Assembly: GCF_003369915.1 (NCBI RefSeq)
Contig: NC_046677.1
Location: 20,788,913 to 20,852,912, forward strand
Direction: 5' to 3'
DNA from: Drosophila miranda
Taxonomy: Eukaryota; Arthropoda; Insecta; Diptera; Drosophilidae
DNA: 64,000 nucleotides
Positions 1 through 13,652 of this stretch are shown piece by piece. The notes under the pieces are model-generated. The model was given only the letters and a program-made list of their open reading frames with translations, did no database searches and was not told the origin of the DNA. A program made the translations under genes and the position numbers. The first letter of the stretch is position 1. Each line of letters begins with the position of its first letter.

Positions 1-2180
1 TAGGAAGAAATTTTCCAGTGCACTTCACTTGGCAAACAATGATGCAAGAAATTGATTTTCAACAAGCTCAAGCTCAAGTGCGCTTCAACCAGCCACGCCC
101 ACACAAATGCAGCCCGCCTCTAGCCCCACACACAGCCCCATACACCCCCCGCACCACCCGCTCTGTGTACATTTGGCACTTGGGGGCGATGGCGGCAAAA
201 GGCGGCTCCCTGACTCGTCTGACTTGATGATGAAACGTTGTCTAAGACAATTGCTTTTTGGTCCAAAGTGCAAGAAATAGATAAAATTAGTGAGGGGCGT
301 GGCAGGGCAGCTCCTGCCCCAAGTGCTCCTTGACAATTGGAATGGAATGGAAAAAGGAGCAGCTCTCTGTCTCTCCGTCGAGTGGTGCTGCAATCTCGGT
401 CTCAAGCCAAATCCCCAAGGGCCGAAATGAGAAAATCTTTTTTAAGATTATTTTCCAAATTTGATTAATTTTCTTTAAGGCGGCAAGAAATTAGCAAAAG
501 GCTTCATGTGTGGCCGGCTCAAGGGACTCCCCTTAGGTCTTGGCCTGGGACTCTTTGGGAGATTGTGGATTGGGATCGAGGATCCAGTCGGGATCGTTAG
601 GGGCTGGCCCCTTGAATTTGGCCTTCTTAATAATGTCCATCTGGTAGGGAACCTTCTTATAAAGAAAGAGGGCAACCGCCGTGCTGGAAAAAGGGAAACT
701 AGAACAAGAACTCTGGGTTTCCATAGCTTTAGAACAGATTAACATACACATACATTCATGTGTGTATATGCGTGTGTGTTTCGCATTTAGTTTAATTGGA
801 TTTTTCCACATTTGTTGTTTCTGCGTGGCTTCCAATTTTCCGCCTCGTCAGGATTCTTTGGACTGCCCCTGCCTGCGCCTCCGCCTCCGCCCCCTTGTTT
901 CTTCTTTGAGGAGCTCCATTTGCATAATGTGCAATTATTTATAAAAAAAAATTCTGTCTCGCTCTCTGCACTGCCTGCTCTCTCTCTCTCTGGCATTTAC
1001 ACGACTGCAACCCCTCTGGCGATGTTAATTAAAAATTATTGTAATTTTTTAACGCGAAATTATGCTCGAGCACTCGGCCCTGGCTCGGCATTTATTTATT
1101 GAAAGTGCACTTTTCTACCACGCAAGAAAAACAAAGCCACATGCCAGAGGTGCTGCTACCACACATTAAAATACCTCTAAAATGGTATAAAATGCCCAAC
1201 CGATGAAAACTAATTTGAAACGGATGAAAATCCGCATGAAATGTGCTCCAGGAAGGTCTCACAGGACGAACCCGTGAAGAGGAAGAGAGCGAGAGAGATA
1301 TTTGCTATTAAAAATCATACATAAAATAAAACACCACCTCCCTGAATTGAAAAGATATTAATGAACGAATCCTTGATACATATTTCAGAGCCTGAAATGG
1401 CCTGACGTACTAGAGCCCATGATTTCGCATGACATGCCAAAAAACATAGACTTAAATGACAGGCCAAAGCCTTGAAATGCCATCAAATTACAAACCCAAC
1501 GAAAAGCTATGAATTATCATTTTCATATGGTGGAGAAAGCCAGCAAAATGTGCCGACAATCCACTTTGATCTGCCATAAATCTGATCAATTTTCAAACTT
1601 TAAACCCTAGAAATGGAAGTTGTGGCCTATTGTAGATCCCGCACCGGGCGGCCACTAATTAAAGGAGTCTGTGGGCTGTGGGAGTCCGGGTTGTACTCCA
1701 GGTGGCTGCTTTATGTCGGAAGCATTTTCGAATGCTTCAGAAAATATACACAAAGGCCTGCAGGGCAACAAAGGGTGCACACATCCACATCCACTCGCAC
1801 ATTTGCATCCACACTCTCGTTCATGGAAATTGTCATTATACAATGCAGCCGTGAATAATAGGCCCGACCCAGATGAGGTGCATTAACCAAATGAACCGCA
1901 TCGCAAGCAATAACAATAACACACACACACACACACACACGGAAAACATCCGCCCAGAGATACACATCAGGCCCACACACAGATACAGCATTATATCCAG
2001 CATCTTGTATCAACAGCCGCCCACAAGGCGTATGCGTAATGCGAGCCTTCTGAAAGGAAAGGGGGAGGGTGCGCCCCAGAGAGATGGGAGATAAGAAGTG
2101 ACGGATAATTAAAATAAATCAATTAAAACATTTGCTAATCGAATAAACCAAAGATAGACATTCAGTGTTTTATGAACTAC
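1..2180. other. Intergenic, no gene seen
   Basis: No reading frame here looks coding; the open frames are short and overlap on both strands. The stretch has AT-rich DNA with poly-pyrimidine runs and an (AC)n tract near 1919-1940. Its right edge contains the polyadenylation signal of the minus-strand gene that follows. Confidence 0.6.
1919..1940. repeat. (AC)11 microsatellite
   Basis: Uninterrupted AC dinucleotides seen directly in the sequence. Confidence 0.95.
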
Positions 2181-2186
2181 TTTATT
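2181..2186 (-). terminator. Polyadenylation signal AATAAA
   Basis: TTTATT on the plus strand reads AATAAA on the minus strand, about 30 nt after the stop codon of the small secreted-protein gene. This spacing supports that frame as a real gene with a very short 3' UTR. Confidence 0.6.
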
Positions 2187-2216
2187 TATGGTTTTAAAAA
2201 CAAAAATACACTCCAC

Positions 2217-2462
2217 TTACGCCAAAAAGCATCGGCAATCGGTGCCCAATGGATGCTCCCTGCAGTCGTAGTGCATGCCCTTTGGGCAGCTGCGCTTGAT
2301 CCTTTGAAGATGGAAAGGCTTGCACTCGCACAGTTTCTCGTCCTTCGTGTGGACGCATCTGAGCAGCGTGCTGCCCGGACATGTGCTCGGCCCATACCGC
2401 CTTATGCCGCTCCCCGAGGAGCAGCACAAGATGATGATAAGCCACACAACAACCGAATGCAT
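2217..2462 (-). CDS. Small secreted protein with two C-x7-C-x8-C-x-C modules
   Basis: I do not recognise the family. The frame encodes 81 residues from ATG at 2462, starting MHSVVVWLIIILCC. This is a typical signal peptide with cleavage probably near residues 17-20. The mature part has exactly eight cysteines, at 28, 36, 45, 47, 59, 67, 76 and 78. They form two copies of the spacing C-x7-C-x8-C-x-C; each starts C-P and ends in a C-[ER]-C pair (CEC, CRC). This regular pattern, the signal peptide and a polyadenylation signal 30 nt past the stop make it a likely gene rather than a chance frame. The frame is open further 5' but has no ATG there. An upstream non-coding exon is possible: an AG acceptor-like site lies near 2487. 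The stop codon overlaps a GTAAGT donor-like sequence, so a spliced longer C-terminus cannot be excluded. A disulfide-stabilised extracellular role (antimicrobial, inhibitor or seminal-fluid type) is only inference. Confidence 0.6.
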   Translation of the reverse strand: MHSVVVWLIIILCCSSGSGIRRYGPSTCPGSTLLRCVHTKDEKLCECKPFHLQRIKRSCPKGMHYDCREHPLGTDCRCFLA

Positions 2463-4385
2463 TTCCCTCAACGATAATGGAAACACTGAAGTGCGAATCC
2501 GGCCATGGGGGCCCCCGTCTAATCCGCAACGAATTCGACCTCAAATGTGGCAAATGGGTGGAATTCCTGAATGCAGCTTCAAGCGGAAAGAGCTGGCCCA
2601 AAAGCCAAATTGGGCATGGGGCATTTCTTCTACACTTGACAAATATTTGGAGTCCTCCGAGTCCTCCATTTCAGACCAACAAAGGAAGGCTTCTGTCCTC
2701 TTTCTATGTATATTTTCTGCGAGTGTATCAAGTCAAGACCAATTAGTCCCGGCCGCCAGGCCTCTAGTTGGAAAATGAATACGCAAAAGCCTTGCAGATC
2801 GAGTCTGGCGTTGGGGTTGGGTCTGGGGCTGGGCTGCACTCGTTGCTGGTCAGATTGGGACATGCACAAATCGCATTTGATTCAATTGAAGCTCAAAATT
2901 ATTGATTGAAAGGCAGCAGCTTGCAGCACCGACCACCGACCCCAGCCGCAGCGGAGTTTTCTTCCTGGCGGCTGCGGAAAATTGCTCGTTTGCACATGAG
3001 CTCAGCTGAAAATTGCAACGCGAGACACGTAGAAACGAACCCTAGCCAAATGATTGGCCGTGTCAGAAAAACTTATCACGAATCTCTGGAACGTCCGTTG
3101 CTGCTTTTCTCTCTCTCTCTCTCTCGCTTTCCCCCTGCCTGGCTGTTTATCAGACGAACTCTGCGTTTTCAATTACGCTGCAAGGATAATATGCCATAAA
3201 CCAGAAACAGAGAGAACTTTGCCCCCATCTCTCGTGAAGTCTTCTGGAATTGACTGCCAGTTGAAGCGGTTATGGAGAGCAATCAAATAAAATCACAAAA
3301 AGTAGATGGATACCACAAAACTCTTTAAATAGGAGTCTAGGAGAATAATCTGGGAATAGAAGAGGGTATGCCTGGGAGGGAAATATATACATACTTCTTT
3401 GTTCCTGAAAGATGTTTGAATTTTTTAAATGTATTTTTTGGAATTTGGGAATTTTACAGAACCCACATTGTAGAGGCAATCGCTGCCACACATATCAAAT
3501 ACACGCCTCCTTCTATGCCCTCCCTCAATAGGAACGATCCACCGCCTAAGCCAGGCTCCTCTTGGACCGACTGAAAGACCCACAGAGAGCCTTAGAATAC
3601 CAGAGACTCCCAAGTCCTCATTGGATTGTAAGTTACTTGTTAAATTCAATTGATCTTCGTTGAACTGCTTTAGATAACGCCTTTTAAAACCAAACCAAAC
3701 GAAAAATAGCCCCCGTCATTACATCAAGTTCAAATCCATTTAGAGTCTTGAAAATCTCTCAAAAGCTGCTCACAATGGCATCGTTAATGGATCAATGGCT
3801 GCAATCAGCATCCCCATCCAGCAATCAATACCCGATGACTCCGATTGCAGGCAATCCAAGCTAAACCACAAACGGAGGCCACTCGACAGTCATCAAAGCT
3901 GTTATCTAATGGAATTCTTAAACTTCTGACCACCAGACGCACTCCACAGGGGGGTGGGAATGGGGTGCAAGGGGTGCAGGGGGTGCCATGGACGCTGCAC
4001 AGCTTGGGCCATAATTAAACATGAAACGCATTATGGCGCTCTAATGGCTAATGATGGCGGGGTTGGCGGGTGAGAGAAGCCAATTTGCATTTTTGTTCCA
4101 AGGACTCAGAAGGGGAACGAGGGGTGTATTCCAGCAGGAGTTATACCGAAACTTAGCCCACAATAAGGGCTATTATTGCTTGTTTTATTTAGGTTTTTTT
4201 CTCTATAAATTCCCACCATATTTACTATATTTATCGGCTCTAGTATATAGCATCGATAGTCCCTTTCCGCCTGGACTGCAGCCTGCAATGGAATTGAAAA
4301 TTAAGTCATTAAACTGGGAGGGAGTCCAGGCCAGCAGGAAGGAGATCCCGTCCAAAGATTAATGATTCTCAAAAGGAGGGAGATG

Positions 4386-4420
4386 GACAGCTGGACAGTT
4401 GGACAGCTGGACAGAGAGAT
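4386..4420. repeat. Short tandem GGACAGNT repeat
   Basis: Four near-perfect copies of a 9-10-base word of the form GGACAG(C/T)T lie head to tail. Confidence 0.7.
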
Positions 4421-4990
4421 CTGTGTGGTGTCCGGTTGGGGTGAGAATTTCCATGCAATTATTTCCATATCAACTTGAATGCTCCGTGAAAAGTCGCGCG
4501 CGGCGGAGAGCAATGAAAAACCGATTTGTTGCTGTGACAATTGTAATTTTTCACTCGCTTGATTTCATTGTTTGAGGGAAACTGATGCTGCCACAGCCAC
4601 AGGACCACTTCCTCATCAGTGGCTTTCCGCGGCTCCGCAGATAATCAGAGGTTCGTTTCCTTCGGCTGTCCCTCCAGAACCCCTGGTTCTTTTCGTTGTG
4701 CATTTCATTTAAATGATTACGGTTTTTCATTTTCCCTTTTGCCCATTTATTTCCCCTCTCACTGTGTTTTCTTTCTTTGTTTTTTGCGACCGCCTGGCGA
4801 CGCATCACGTGGAGGCATACATTTTTCATTGGCCGTCTTTTGGGTATATTTTTGGCACTCCATTGGCAGTCGGCGGGGCGGGGTTCCTGGGGATGACCAA
4901 TTGGTTTTATGGGACGCCCATCCTCCACACTTTATGCCTCCCGTTAGCCTGTTTACGAGCCTTTTCTTTCCACTTCATTTTGTTAATCAA

Positions 4991-4992
<2 letters not shown>

Positions 4993-5026
<34 letters not shown>
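4993..5026. repeat. (TG)17 microsatellite
   Basis: Uninterrupted TG dinucleotides seen directly in the sequence. Confidence 0.95.
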
Positions 5027-5028
<2 letters not shown>

Positions 5029-6026
5029 GGTGGCTGACTAAAACAACATTTGCCTGCCCTCAAATGAAAGGGAAAAAGGCTGGGTTGCCGTCCCCCCCTC
5101 CCACAGAAGATAACTCAAACACAAAACTCTTTGTTTAAAGTAAAAGTTTCGAGTTAAATTTATAAAGTACTATTCTCCATAAAAGACAAAGGCACTGTTG
5201 GATATTATTTTAAAAATAATGATGCTGCTCGGAGCAGCTTTAGAAATGTAAAGATACTTTTGTGCCGAAGCTATCTAGTTTCAGAGTCTTTTTTTTATAG
5301 CAAAAAAAGGGGAAACTAAAGTTGTGTTATTATGCCATTTCTTCGGGTATGGAATTACACTTCAATAAATTCTAAATAATGATGGAACTTGCCTCAAAAA
5401 TTCAACAAAAAGCTGGAAGGAAATTTAAGGGATCCACGCACATTTTTCTCCACCAAAACAGCCTCAGTTTAGGCCCGTCTACACATATTATTATAACAAA
5501 AAAAACTCTAAACTCAAAGTTTAATAAGAGCTTAATAAGTTGAACTATGTTTAAGCCACAAGTTTGATGGTGGGGAAAACTGTTTTATGCATGCAAAATA
5601 GTTGAATAGTTTTTCATTTTGCCACTAAAATTAGCTCTCCGCAAATTGAATACATCTAACCAGAATGGGAGTATATATATATATACATATATGGTAGCCC
5701 ATGTAAAAAATAATTCGAGGATGCGGTCCAGTCCAGCCGCTGCACATGTCAATTATGCAAATTCGTTTTTCGCTTTTATGGCCACCACGAAATGTTCCCG
5801 AAAATGTTTTTATAAATTCATTAGAAAACTAGTCCTCCACTTCAGCTCTCCCTCTCCCTCTCTCTCTAGAGCTTTTCCTCTTGGTCACAAAAATGTTTAC
5901 CTAATTTGATTTTCTTCTCAACAAAAAAAAAAAAGGGAAAAGGAGAAGCTGAAAAGATAGTTGCAGTTGGGGGAAAACTACAAAATGATAAGTTGAAAGT
6001 TTAGTTTGATTAGGCGGAAGACGAGA

Positions 6027-6042
6027 GTGTGTGTGTGTGTGT
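6027..6042. repeat. (GT)8 microsatellite
   Basis: Perfect GT run, followed at once by ACACAC, so the segment can also fold on itself. Confidence 0.9.
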
Positions 6043-9000
6043 ACACACGAATAAATGTAAGTAAAATTGAATAAAAACGGAGAGAGAGAGAGAAATATAA
6101 ATATGGAAAATGGTAAATAGCAAGAAGACAGAATATGACACTTTATATCCTGTTTCCTCAGGACATATGCTATACAACCAGGGCGTAATGATATTCAAGG
6201 AAAAGGCTCATGGAAAAGGCTTTAAGAAAAATAGCTGGAACCCTCTGAATTTTATGGGCCATCTCCTGCTGCCCGAATTCATAGTTTTGTGAGTACAAAA
6301 CCACCCCACAATAAGCCTTGGGATCTTTTATTAAGCCCGATCTAAATCGGTCAAGTTTTGCCTCCTAAATATTCCAAAATTTCAATTATTTAAACACCAT
6401 CAGCATGCGCAAATAATGAATTAAATTTCAAATAAATTTCAATTACCAAAAAAGAGAAATAAAACAGCGACACCACAGCGTTGCAGGCCACCGACATGAT
6501 CCAAAAATAATCTGCAAATGCAACATTTTTAAAATACTATCTTTTGCCCCCTCCACGCCTCCACGGCGGTCCCAGAGCCCAGAAGCCAGAAGCCCAGAAC
6601 CCATCCAGAAAGAGAGTGCGGTCCCACTGATGGGGCATAGAGTAATATTTATTATCACAAAACATTTGTGCAAATGTCCTTCTCGCATAAGCAACGACGA
6701 TGTCGGCCGGTCCTTCGAGAACATTTATCTTATTATCTTTGCAACAACAGCAACAATGTCGCATAAATAAGACTCAGTACAGTCCGGAACAAGAAGAGCA
6801 ACAACAGCAACAATGAGATGATGAGCAACATTAGGCAAGGTCAAACAAAAGCCAGAGAAGGCTTCACCGAGGCTCAGACAAAAACCAAAAGTCAAGTCAG
6901 GCCAACAGACCGCAGAACAGAAACAGAAACAACAACAGCACGATACCCGTAAAAGGGCAACAGAAACAATAAAATACGAGTAAGAGAGCTATAGCCGATA
7001 TTCAAGGGGCTATTTGGGATATAGGATACCCCTTTGTCAGATATATTTTCAGATGCAATCAATCTTTTGGTACGAGAGCAAAAGATACGCAATATTTGCA
7101 TTTTACCTTGGAAAAGATTTACGTACATGTCTAAATAAATGCAATATGCATATACTTTTTTGCTTAGATTACAGGGCAGAACAAGTCGAAATTTTTGGCT
7201 AAAGCCTTGCTACCATGACAGCCAAGGCAGGGCCTTAGGCTGAGGCAGAGCCAGAGACAGGCCACAAAAGTTTCTCATTCGCCCCGTGTGCCTCTGGCCT
7301 CTCGCTCTCTTTCTCTTTCTCACTATTTGTGTGTGTGTTTTTCACACACAGATGGAAACTTTTTGCATGTGGAAAATTTTTTAATTGATTAAAGCCGCAT
7401 TTGCATTGCGGCTTACAAGCAGCTTAACATTTTGCGTGCTCGTCCCCGTATTATTTTTGGGGCTTTCTCTACTTCAACCTTCTGTGTGCCGCCGGCCAAC
7501 TTGCAATTGAAATTTGTTTGAATTGTGCATTTGGCATTTTGGCCAAATGGAACCATATAGTAATTAAAAATCTACCGAAAGTGTGCAGCGTCCCCTAAGC
7601 AAATGGATCAACAGAAAAAAATGTATACAATATTTACACAATTGTGGAAATGCTGAAAGTGATATTGTTAAGCCCATGACAGTGTTTTTGGCCATCAAAA
7701 ATGGCGAGCATCTGTAAAAATAATGGATTATATTCGGGGATTTGCCGTGCGGTTTTTTGTATCCCTTTCGAAAGAATTTTCCGTTTCTATATGGTTTTAT
7801 TTTGTGAGAAATTTGATATGCGCGTAAATTATTCAGAACAATTCATAATTCCATGAAAAACTATTAAATATCTCTTTGATTATTTACAGAAATTTATTCT
7901 CTTATTACAGACAAAAACTAAGAAAAAATGTTACGCTTTACTAATTTTATTCATCTGAATATCTGTATTTTTTTTAAAGAAATTCCTTTCATTTTCTTTC
8001 TTTAAATGTTTTAAAAATGCGAAAAATGTTTCGCTTCTCAAATAACTTTTCCATCAAATACTCGTATATTTTTGGTGGTAGCCAAATGTATCCTGAAACA
8101 GAACAAAACAGAAAAAAAGGGCAGGAAAAGGTAAAAGGGACAACAACAAAAATGGCAACCAAATTGCCCACGGGGATTGCAGTTAAGCAGGAGGGCAGAT
8201 CCAGGGCGTGGAGTGCGGGGAGCACTCTCCCGGGTCCTCTGAACTGGGCCTAAGCCAATCTGCTGCAAATGGAAAAATAATAAAATCAAAAGGCCAGAAA
8301 CCAAAGCCAACGCAAAACCAAAACCAATGCAAAACCCCAGCCAACGAGGCCGCCAGAGCCAGAAACTTTAGCAATAAGCCAAACAGAAAACTTGGACTCA
8401 TAATCAGGCGGTAAAGGTCGAACATTTTCTTGCGGCTGCCAAAAATGGCTGGGAAAATTTAGCAAATAACAAAATAAGGGAAGACAGCAGGGAATGAGTC
8501 CTTTCCTTAACGATTTGCATTGATTTCTTTGAGCCTTTTGGGCTTGAGTACAGGAAAGGAATTGGGAGTACGTATATCATACATAATATGCGTAGGTAGA
8601 AAAGAAGAATAGGAATTATATGTGAGAATTATGTACATATGTATATTCGTGACGAAATCATCGCGATATCGCCCGAGATGTTCGAAAAAGTGCTGGAAAA
8701 CGCAGCAAAAAGGGCACTTTTTATTGTGTCCCATAATGGCGGCCACTTGGTTGGCATTGGGTTTAAAAATTAGTCTGAATAAATTCGAAAAGACCAAATT
8801 AAATAAAAGTAACTCATATTCAAAAATCTGTTGTTTTCTTTCGGAGCTAGTTGACGTATAAGTAGGCCATATAATCTCGTATTTGGGCTGTTTGAGAAGG
8901 TATAAGTTTGGAAAAACCATATTATAATCCTACTTCCATACCTCTAATTAATCCACATTTAATCCAACTAATTCTTATAGCTATCATAAGATTGATTACA

Positions 9001-10667
9001 TTTTTTGGTAGTGTAATAAAAAGTATCTCAGTCCTTTGAAGTTTCCTTTTCTTTATTTGCTGCTTGCTTGTGGAAAATTATTTAAAGTTTTGCTTGCCAC
9101 ATCATTAAAGTTGGCCAGAAATTGAAATGCTGTCTGGCAGCTATTTTGCTGTTGTTTTGTGCAAAAGTGGATCCTGCCAATGTTTATGCAATCCTGTGGC
9201 CCCACAGCGGCAACTGCAACCGCAACAGCAACAGCAACAACTAAAGCAGCAACAACATTAGCAACTGGAACAACAGGAATAACAACAACCAAGTCATTTT
9301 CTTGTAAAACATACAAAACATTTGGCCATTTTTGACTGCGCCTGTGCTCCACTTTATTCTGGTGCACAGCCCGATAGGGTATTACGATTTTGCACAGATA
9401 TATGTCACGCAGAAATGAAGGTATAACCGATACTATCGGGCATAGGTATTGAAAAAAGACACTCGTTATGGAGAGTTTCTTTGGCTTCAGGGTTTGGACA
9501 GATTTTCAATTGGATTTTGGCTTGGATCGAATCCATATCGTCTCCCATTCGTAAAACATGGGGAGCCATTGGACCTGTAAGGGTATCGAAAGCCCTGCCC
9601 CACGTTGCTGTTTAACTTTGCTTTCTTGTTGTTGCTTTTGGCCATTGTTGTTGTTGGGCAATTTTGGTAGACAAGTTTTTGGCAGTTGTTGTTTTTCAAT
9701 ATTTGCTGCTGCTGGTATCGCCCTTGTTGTTGTATTTGTTGTATCTGCGGCTGCTTTGGCTGTCTGTGCTCCTTATCGACTGGGTCGAAGGGGTATATCC
9801 GGTTGTAACTGATGGCGGAAAAAAAACACAGATGTGCCATCAAAGGTGCACACAAAAACAGAGGGATATTTTACAACCAGTTAAAGTGTTTTATATTATT
9901 ATTAAATTCTCCTATAAAAGATACTTATTAGTCGATTCCCCCGGGGTGCTCTTTCCTACTCTTTCCTATTACCCATTTCTTGTGTATTTTTTCTGGCGTC
10001 GATTTTTCCCCATTCAGCATTCGCACAATTTCCGCTGCCTGTCGTGTGTTTTGTGTTTTGCTCGCTTCGCTACTAATTTTTGCCGCATGTTCATGAACCA
10101 AAAAATGGCTGTTGCTCCCATTGCCCCAGGCCACTTCCTGTCCCCACTCCCCGGGAGCCAGTTTCCCAGTGCCTCGCATACACGGCGTATGCGTGTTGTT
10201 GAAGGTTGTTTCGTGTGGAAACCATAAAGAGGGGATTACGCGTCGATAGTAGCTTAGTTTTAATGCCCCTTTTTTCTGGCTGTATCTTTTCAAAGAAAGA
10301 TGCATCTGCCAGGGTATCCAAAGCTTTGGATCATCCACCTGGCCTTCTATCTTGTTGTTGAAGTTTTTTCTCTTCTTGTTGGTGTTGTTGTGGAATTTTC
10401 TGGGTTTTTTTTCGTTGGTCGTTGTCCTGACAGTTGGCAGGGAAAATATTAACGATGCCAGACACACATACATTTAGATTTGTGCCTTTATGCTTTTCCT
10501 CTGCTTTCTTTCTTTTTCTTTTTTTTTTTTTTTTGTTGTGTTGTGAAAAATATTTACTATAGTTTTACCGTTATTCTCGGTTGGTTATGTTCCTGTTTTT
10601 TCCGTTGCCGTTCGCACAGTTTTCCAACTATTTTTCCGTAATTGCGGCGCATTGTCATTGCCATTAG

Positions 10668-10690
10668 CTCTCTCTCTCTCTCTCTCTCTC
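10668..10690. repeat. (CT)n tract
   Basis: Perfect CT dinucleotides. On the minus strand this is a GA run of the kind bound by GAGA factor; binding here is inference. Confidence 0.9.
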
Positions 10691-13379
10691 GTTCACATAG
10701 CACTGTCTCTTTCTGTATTTTTTTGTATGCATGATACACTCGTATATCCGTAGTTTTTTCTCCCACAATTTAAGAACTTTTGCTCATCTTTTTACAATAT
10801 AATTGAATTTATTTTTGGGCAACGTGCGTTTCAAGTTAATTGGAAGCGAAATTGACGTAATGAAATTTGTTGGTTTTTAATTGAATGCGAATAAAATAAA
10901 TAATAGATGGGAATATCATATCTCTTTTGTTTATAGATGTATGTTTTTTAATAAATACTAGACAAAAAATAACAGCATTTCCCTTCAATATAAAGAGAAG
11001 TCTTCAACAATCGTTTAGCATGACAAGAATATGTTCCATCTGACATCTTTTATATGGTCTGAATTTGTAGATATCCAGGTCTGAAATCTATGAAGACTTT
11101 AGTTAAGATTAAAACACACCTACAGGAACTGATTTAGGTCAATTTTTCCCCTTAAAAGGACGATGGAAATGCTCCTCTTTAAACTTTTTAACTTCCTTAA
11201 AACTCTCGGACCTTTCAAGAGATCTCCTATGACATCCTCGCTCATTAAAGGAAAATACTGAGTAACACTCTACCGCTCTGTCCCCCTCCCCCTCCCCCTG
11301 ACCGCCATGTGCAGCTTCATCAGACAACGCACAGGAAGCTTCCAAGTAATTAAAAAATATACCCAAATTACAGGGAACAATGAGTGAGAACAACAAGGGG
11401 AAACGGCAACTGGCAAACGGCAATCATAATGATTGCACGAACGTAATGCAATTTAATGGCCAACAATGGAGGCGAGGACAGTGCCAACTGATGGGCGTAA
11501 CCACACTCGGACGGGGCTTCAAGTGTTGCAGATATTGGTCAAAAGTGCCGCCAATACTGGGCCGGACATTGAACTGCAGTCGGAGGCGGAGGTGGGACAA
11601 CAAAAGCCACAGCAGTGCCGAACCCGTTGAGAGATAAACGCCCACATGGACAGCAATCCAGTCCGGTTCGGTTCGGTCCAGTCCGGTCCGGACAGGATGA
11701 ACTGATGGACGGACGGCGACAGAGTGCGTTCACATAATAATAATGGAAATAATTTAACTTATTGGATTTTAATGGGATTACACATGCGCAACATGCCCGC
11801 TGCGGGTATTAAAAGTTGGTCAGCTTCCCGGACACGGACACGGACCCGGAACGGGTCCTGGACCGGACTGTAATGGCCCTTGGCCAACTCCCGCCCAACG
11901 GAAATTCCGGCCAACCCATGATGATAATGATAATGATGATGTTGATGGGCCTCATCCACCCACAGAAGCGGGAGGGCTCTGATGCTGATTTCTGTGATTG
12001 CATCCTATTGATTTTTCGTTTGCAATTCAAAAATAAGTATATAATTTGAGCATAAAACATGGTAGTGCCTTCATTCATAGTCCATTTGAAAGCCTCACAC
12101 CAAACTTTCACTCTCTGCTTTCACCCTTCACTTTCCTTTAAGAATCGTATTGTAAGAGCCTTTGGGAATGCCTCCTCAAAGACTGTTTTAAAATACCACA
12201 AACCAAAAACAGAATATCCTATAGGCTGCGTGATGTTAATCTCTGATTTCTGTGTGTGAAAAAAGGCCTTGAGTTTTTCCAACTACGTTTCATTTAAGCC
12301 CGGAGGCCCTTAGTCTGTTGGCTGACCTACTCCTGGCGGGCGGCTTTTCAAGCGTTTTCAGTTACCGTTCATTCGCCCTGGACCGAAAAAAGTTTTCCCC
12401 CCAGTCGGACGGATAGACAGACAGACAGTCAGTCAGTCGTCATCGGGAACACCACAGAGCAACAACTACAACTGTAATAACAACTGAAGCATCAGTACAG
12501 CACACCGCAGGAGCCACAGCTAACCACATCATTTCCAGGCGCAAACTGCCGCCGAGAGCCATGTCCGTGTCCGTGTCCGTGTTTCCCTGTCCATGTTCGC
12601 TGTCCTGTCCTGTGCGGCGTAGGATATTGCTGTTGATGACTTTGATATGTATACTCCTTGTATCTGTCTGTCTATGCTTCTGGCTCTCTTTCTCCTCTCC
12701 CCCCGTACTTTGCTCATTCTCCCGGATATAGACACACTATATCGGAGTGTGTGAGGATTTCGATTTCCATCTTAGGAAGTGCCATCCAAAGGTATCCGGA
12801 ACACAAAAACAGGATGGAAACAGTATTGGGAAGTATCTAGGAAGGTATTTGCACCTATAGGTCTTTAGGTTTTGCGGATAATACCATACGGTACGAGGAA
12901 TACCTCCCATTCTCTTCTTTCACCTCTAAAAAATATACAAATTTATTGATACAAATATATCTTGTAAATTTTGATGAAATTCAACACAGCCTTGGAGCAA
13001 CATTCAATAGGTAATCTCTATCCGGATAGATACAAAAAACGATCACTACTCCGATCATTTAAAGTTGGCCAGGTCCTCGGACAACTCCTTCGTGTCCTTC
13101 GACTCTATGAGATGGCAGCCTAGACGACATTACTGCCATCATTTCCAGTGATAAAGGAATCCATGAAAATAGTGGCATCTGTGCCGCCTCGACTATCATC
13201 TTGCAGGACCAGAGGATGTGTCAAAGGATCTGCCAAACTTTAAAATGGCCATTCCGTCCAGCAAGAGGATGTTTCATACAAAAAAACAGAAGCAATGAGT
13301 TCCTGGAGGAACATGGGTTTGATTGCATTTTACCTACCTATTGAATACCCGTACACACCTGTACAAGCCCGACAAATTA

Positions 13380-13625
13380 ATGTTGCTGTTCTGCAACTCG
13401 AAGATACTTAATAGCCATAAGGTTCCCAGTACAAAGGATGGACCGGCACCGTCTGCTAGTTGGTGGATAGTCTTTCCCTTCATGAATATATTTCAGGAGC
13501 ACCTCTAGTCGAAAGATCCGACCCATGATGCAATTATACAAGGTGGTCTCGTCGGGAGCCGAAGTTCCTTCGTGTTGTCCCTTATCGTCAGTGCAGGCTT
13601 GCTTGTTGATGATGAAGGTTGTTCA
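13380..13625 (-). pseudogene. Decayed coding-like fragment (DETTLYNCIM)
   Basis: The minus strand reads about 80 codons of plausible protein containing DETTLYNCIM and continuing toward a basic, leucine-rich stretch. Protein-like sequence then carries on in a different frame up to a possible splice donor near 13365. There is no start codon in a sensible place and no complete domain. The parent gene was not recognised. A second, inverted partial copy lies at 13950-14040. I read this as an old, partial duplication of a host gene or repeat. Confidence 0.35.
13514..13555. repeat. Left arm of ~38-bp inverted repeat
   Basis: This arm, which reads TGCAATTATACAAGGTGG in its middle, is repeated in inverse orientation at 13967-14005 with only small differences. 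The two arms flank a piggyBac-type MITE. Confidence 0.75.
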
Positions 13626-13652
13626 CGGACGAATTTTTTGATATATTCTTAA

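Larger units (their letters stand above)
2500..13000. other. Long gene-poor stretch
   Basis: No convincing coding region was found over about 10 kb. Open frames here are short, rich in low-complexity residues, or mirrored on the opposite strand by CA/GT/CT repeats. Contents include several microsatellites, purine/pyrimidine tracts and repeated short words (for example around 4386-4420, 11660-11695 and 11828-11870). It is probably intergenic or intronic regulatory DNA. Confidence 0.5.

Noticed and set aside
4619-5138. Overlapping 140-codon plus-strand frames ending in poly-Cys/Val
   Set aside because: The open frame is created by the (TG)17 microsatellite and T-rich sequence; no start context or domain.
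9664-10473. Open frames of 180-190 codons on both strands
   Set aside because: Driven by TTG/CAA and GTT/AAC repeats; hydrophobic or basic low-complexity sequence, no domain, no conserved start.
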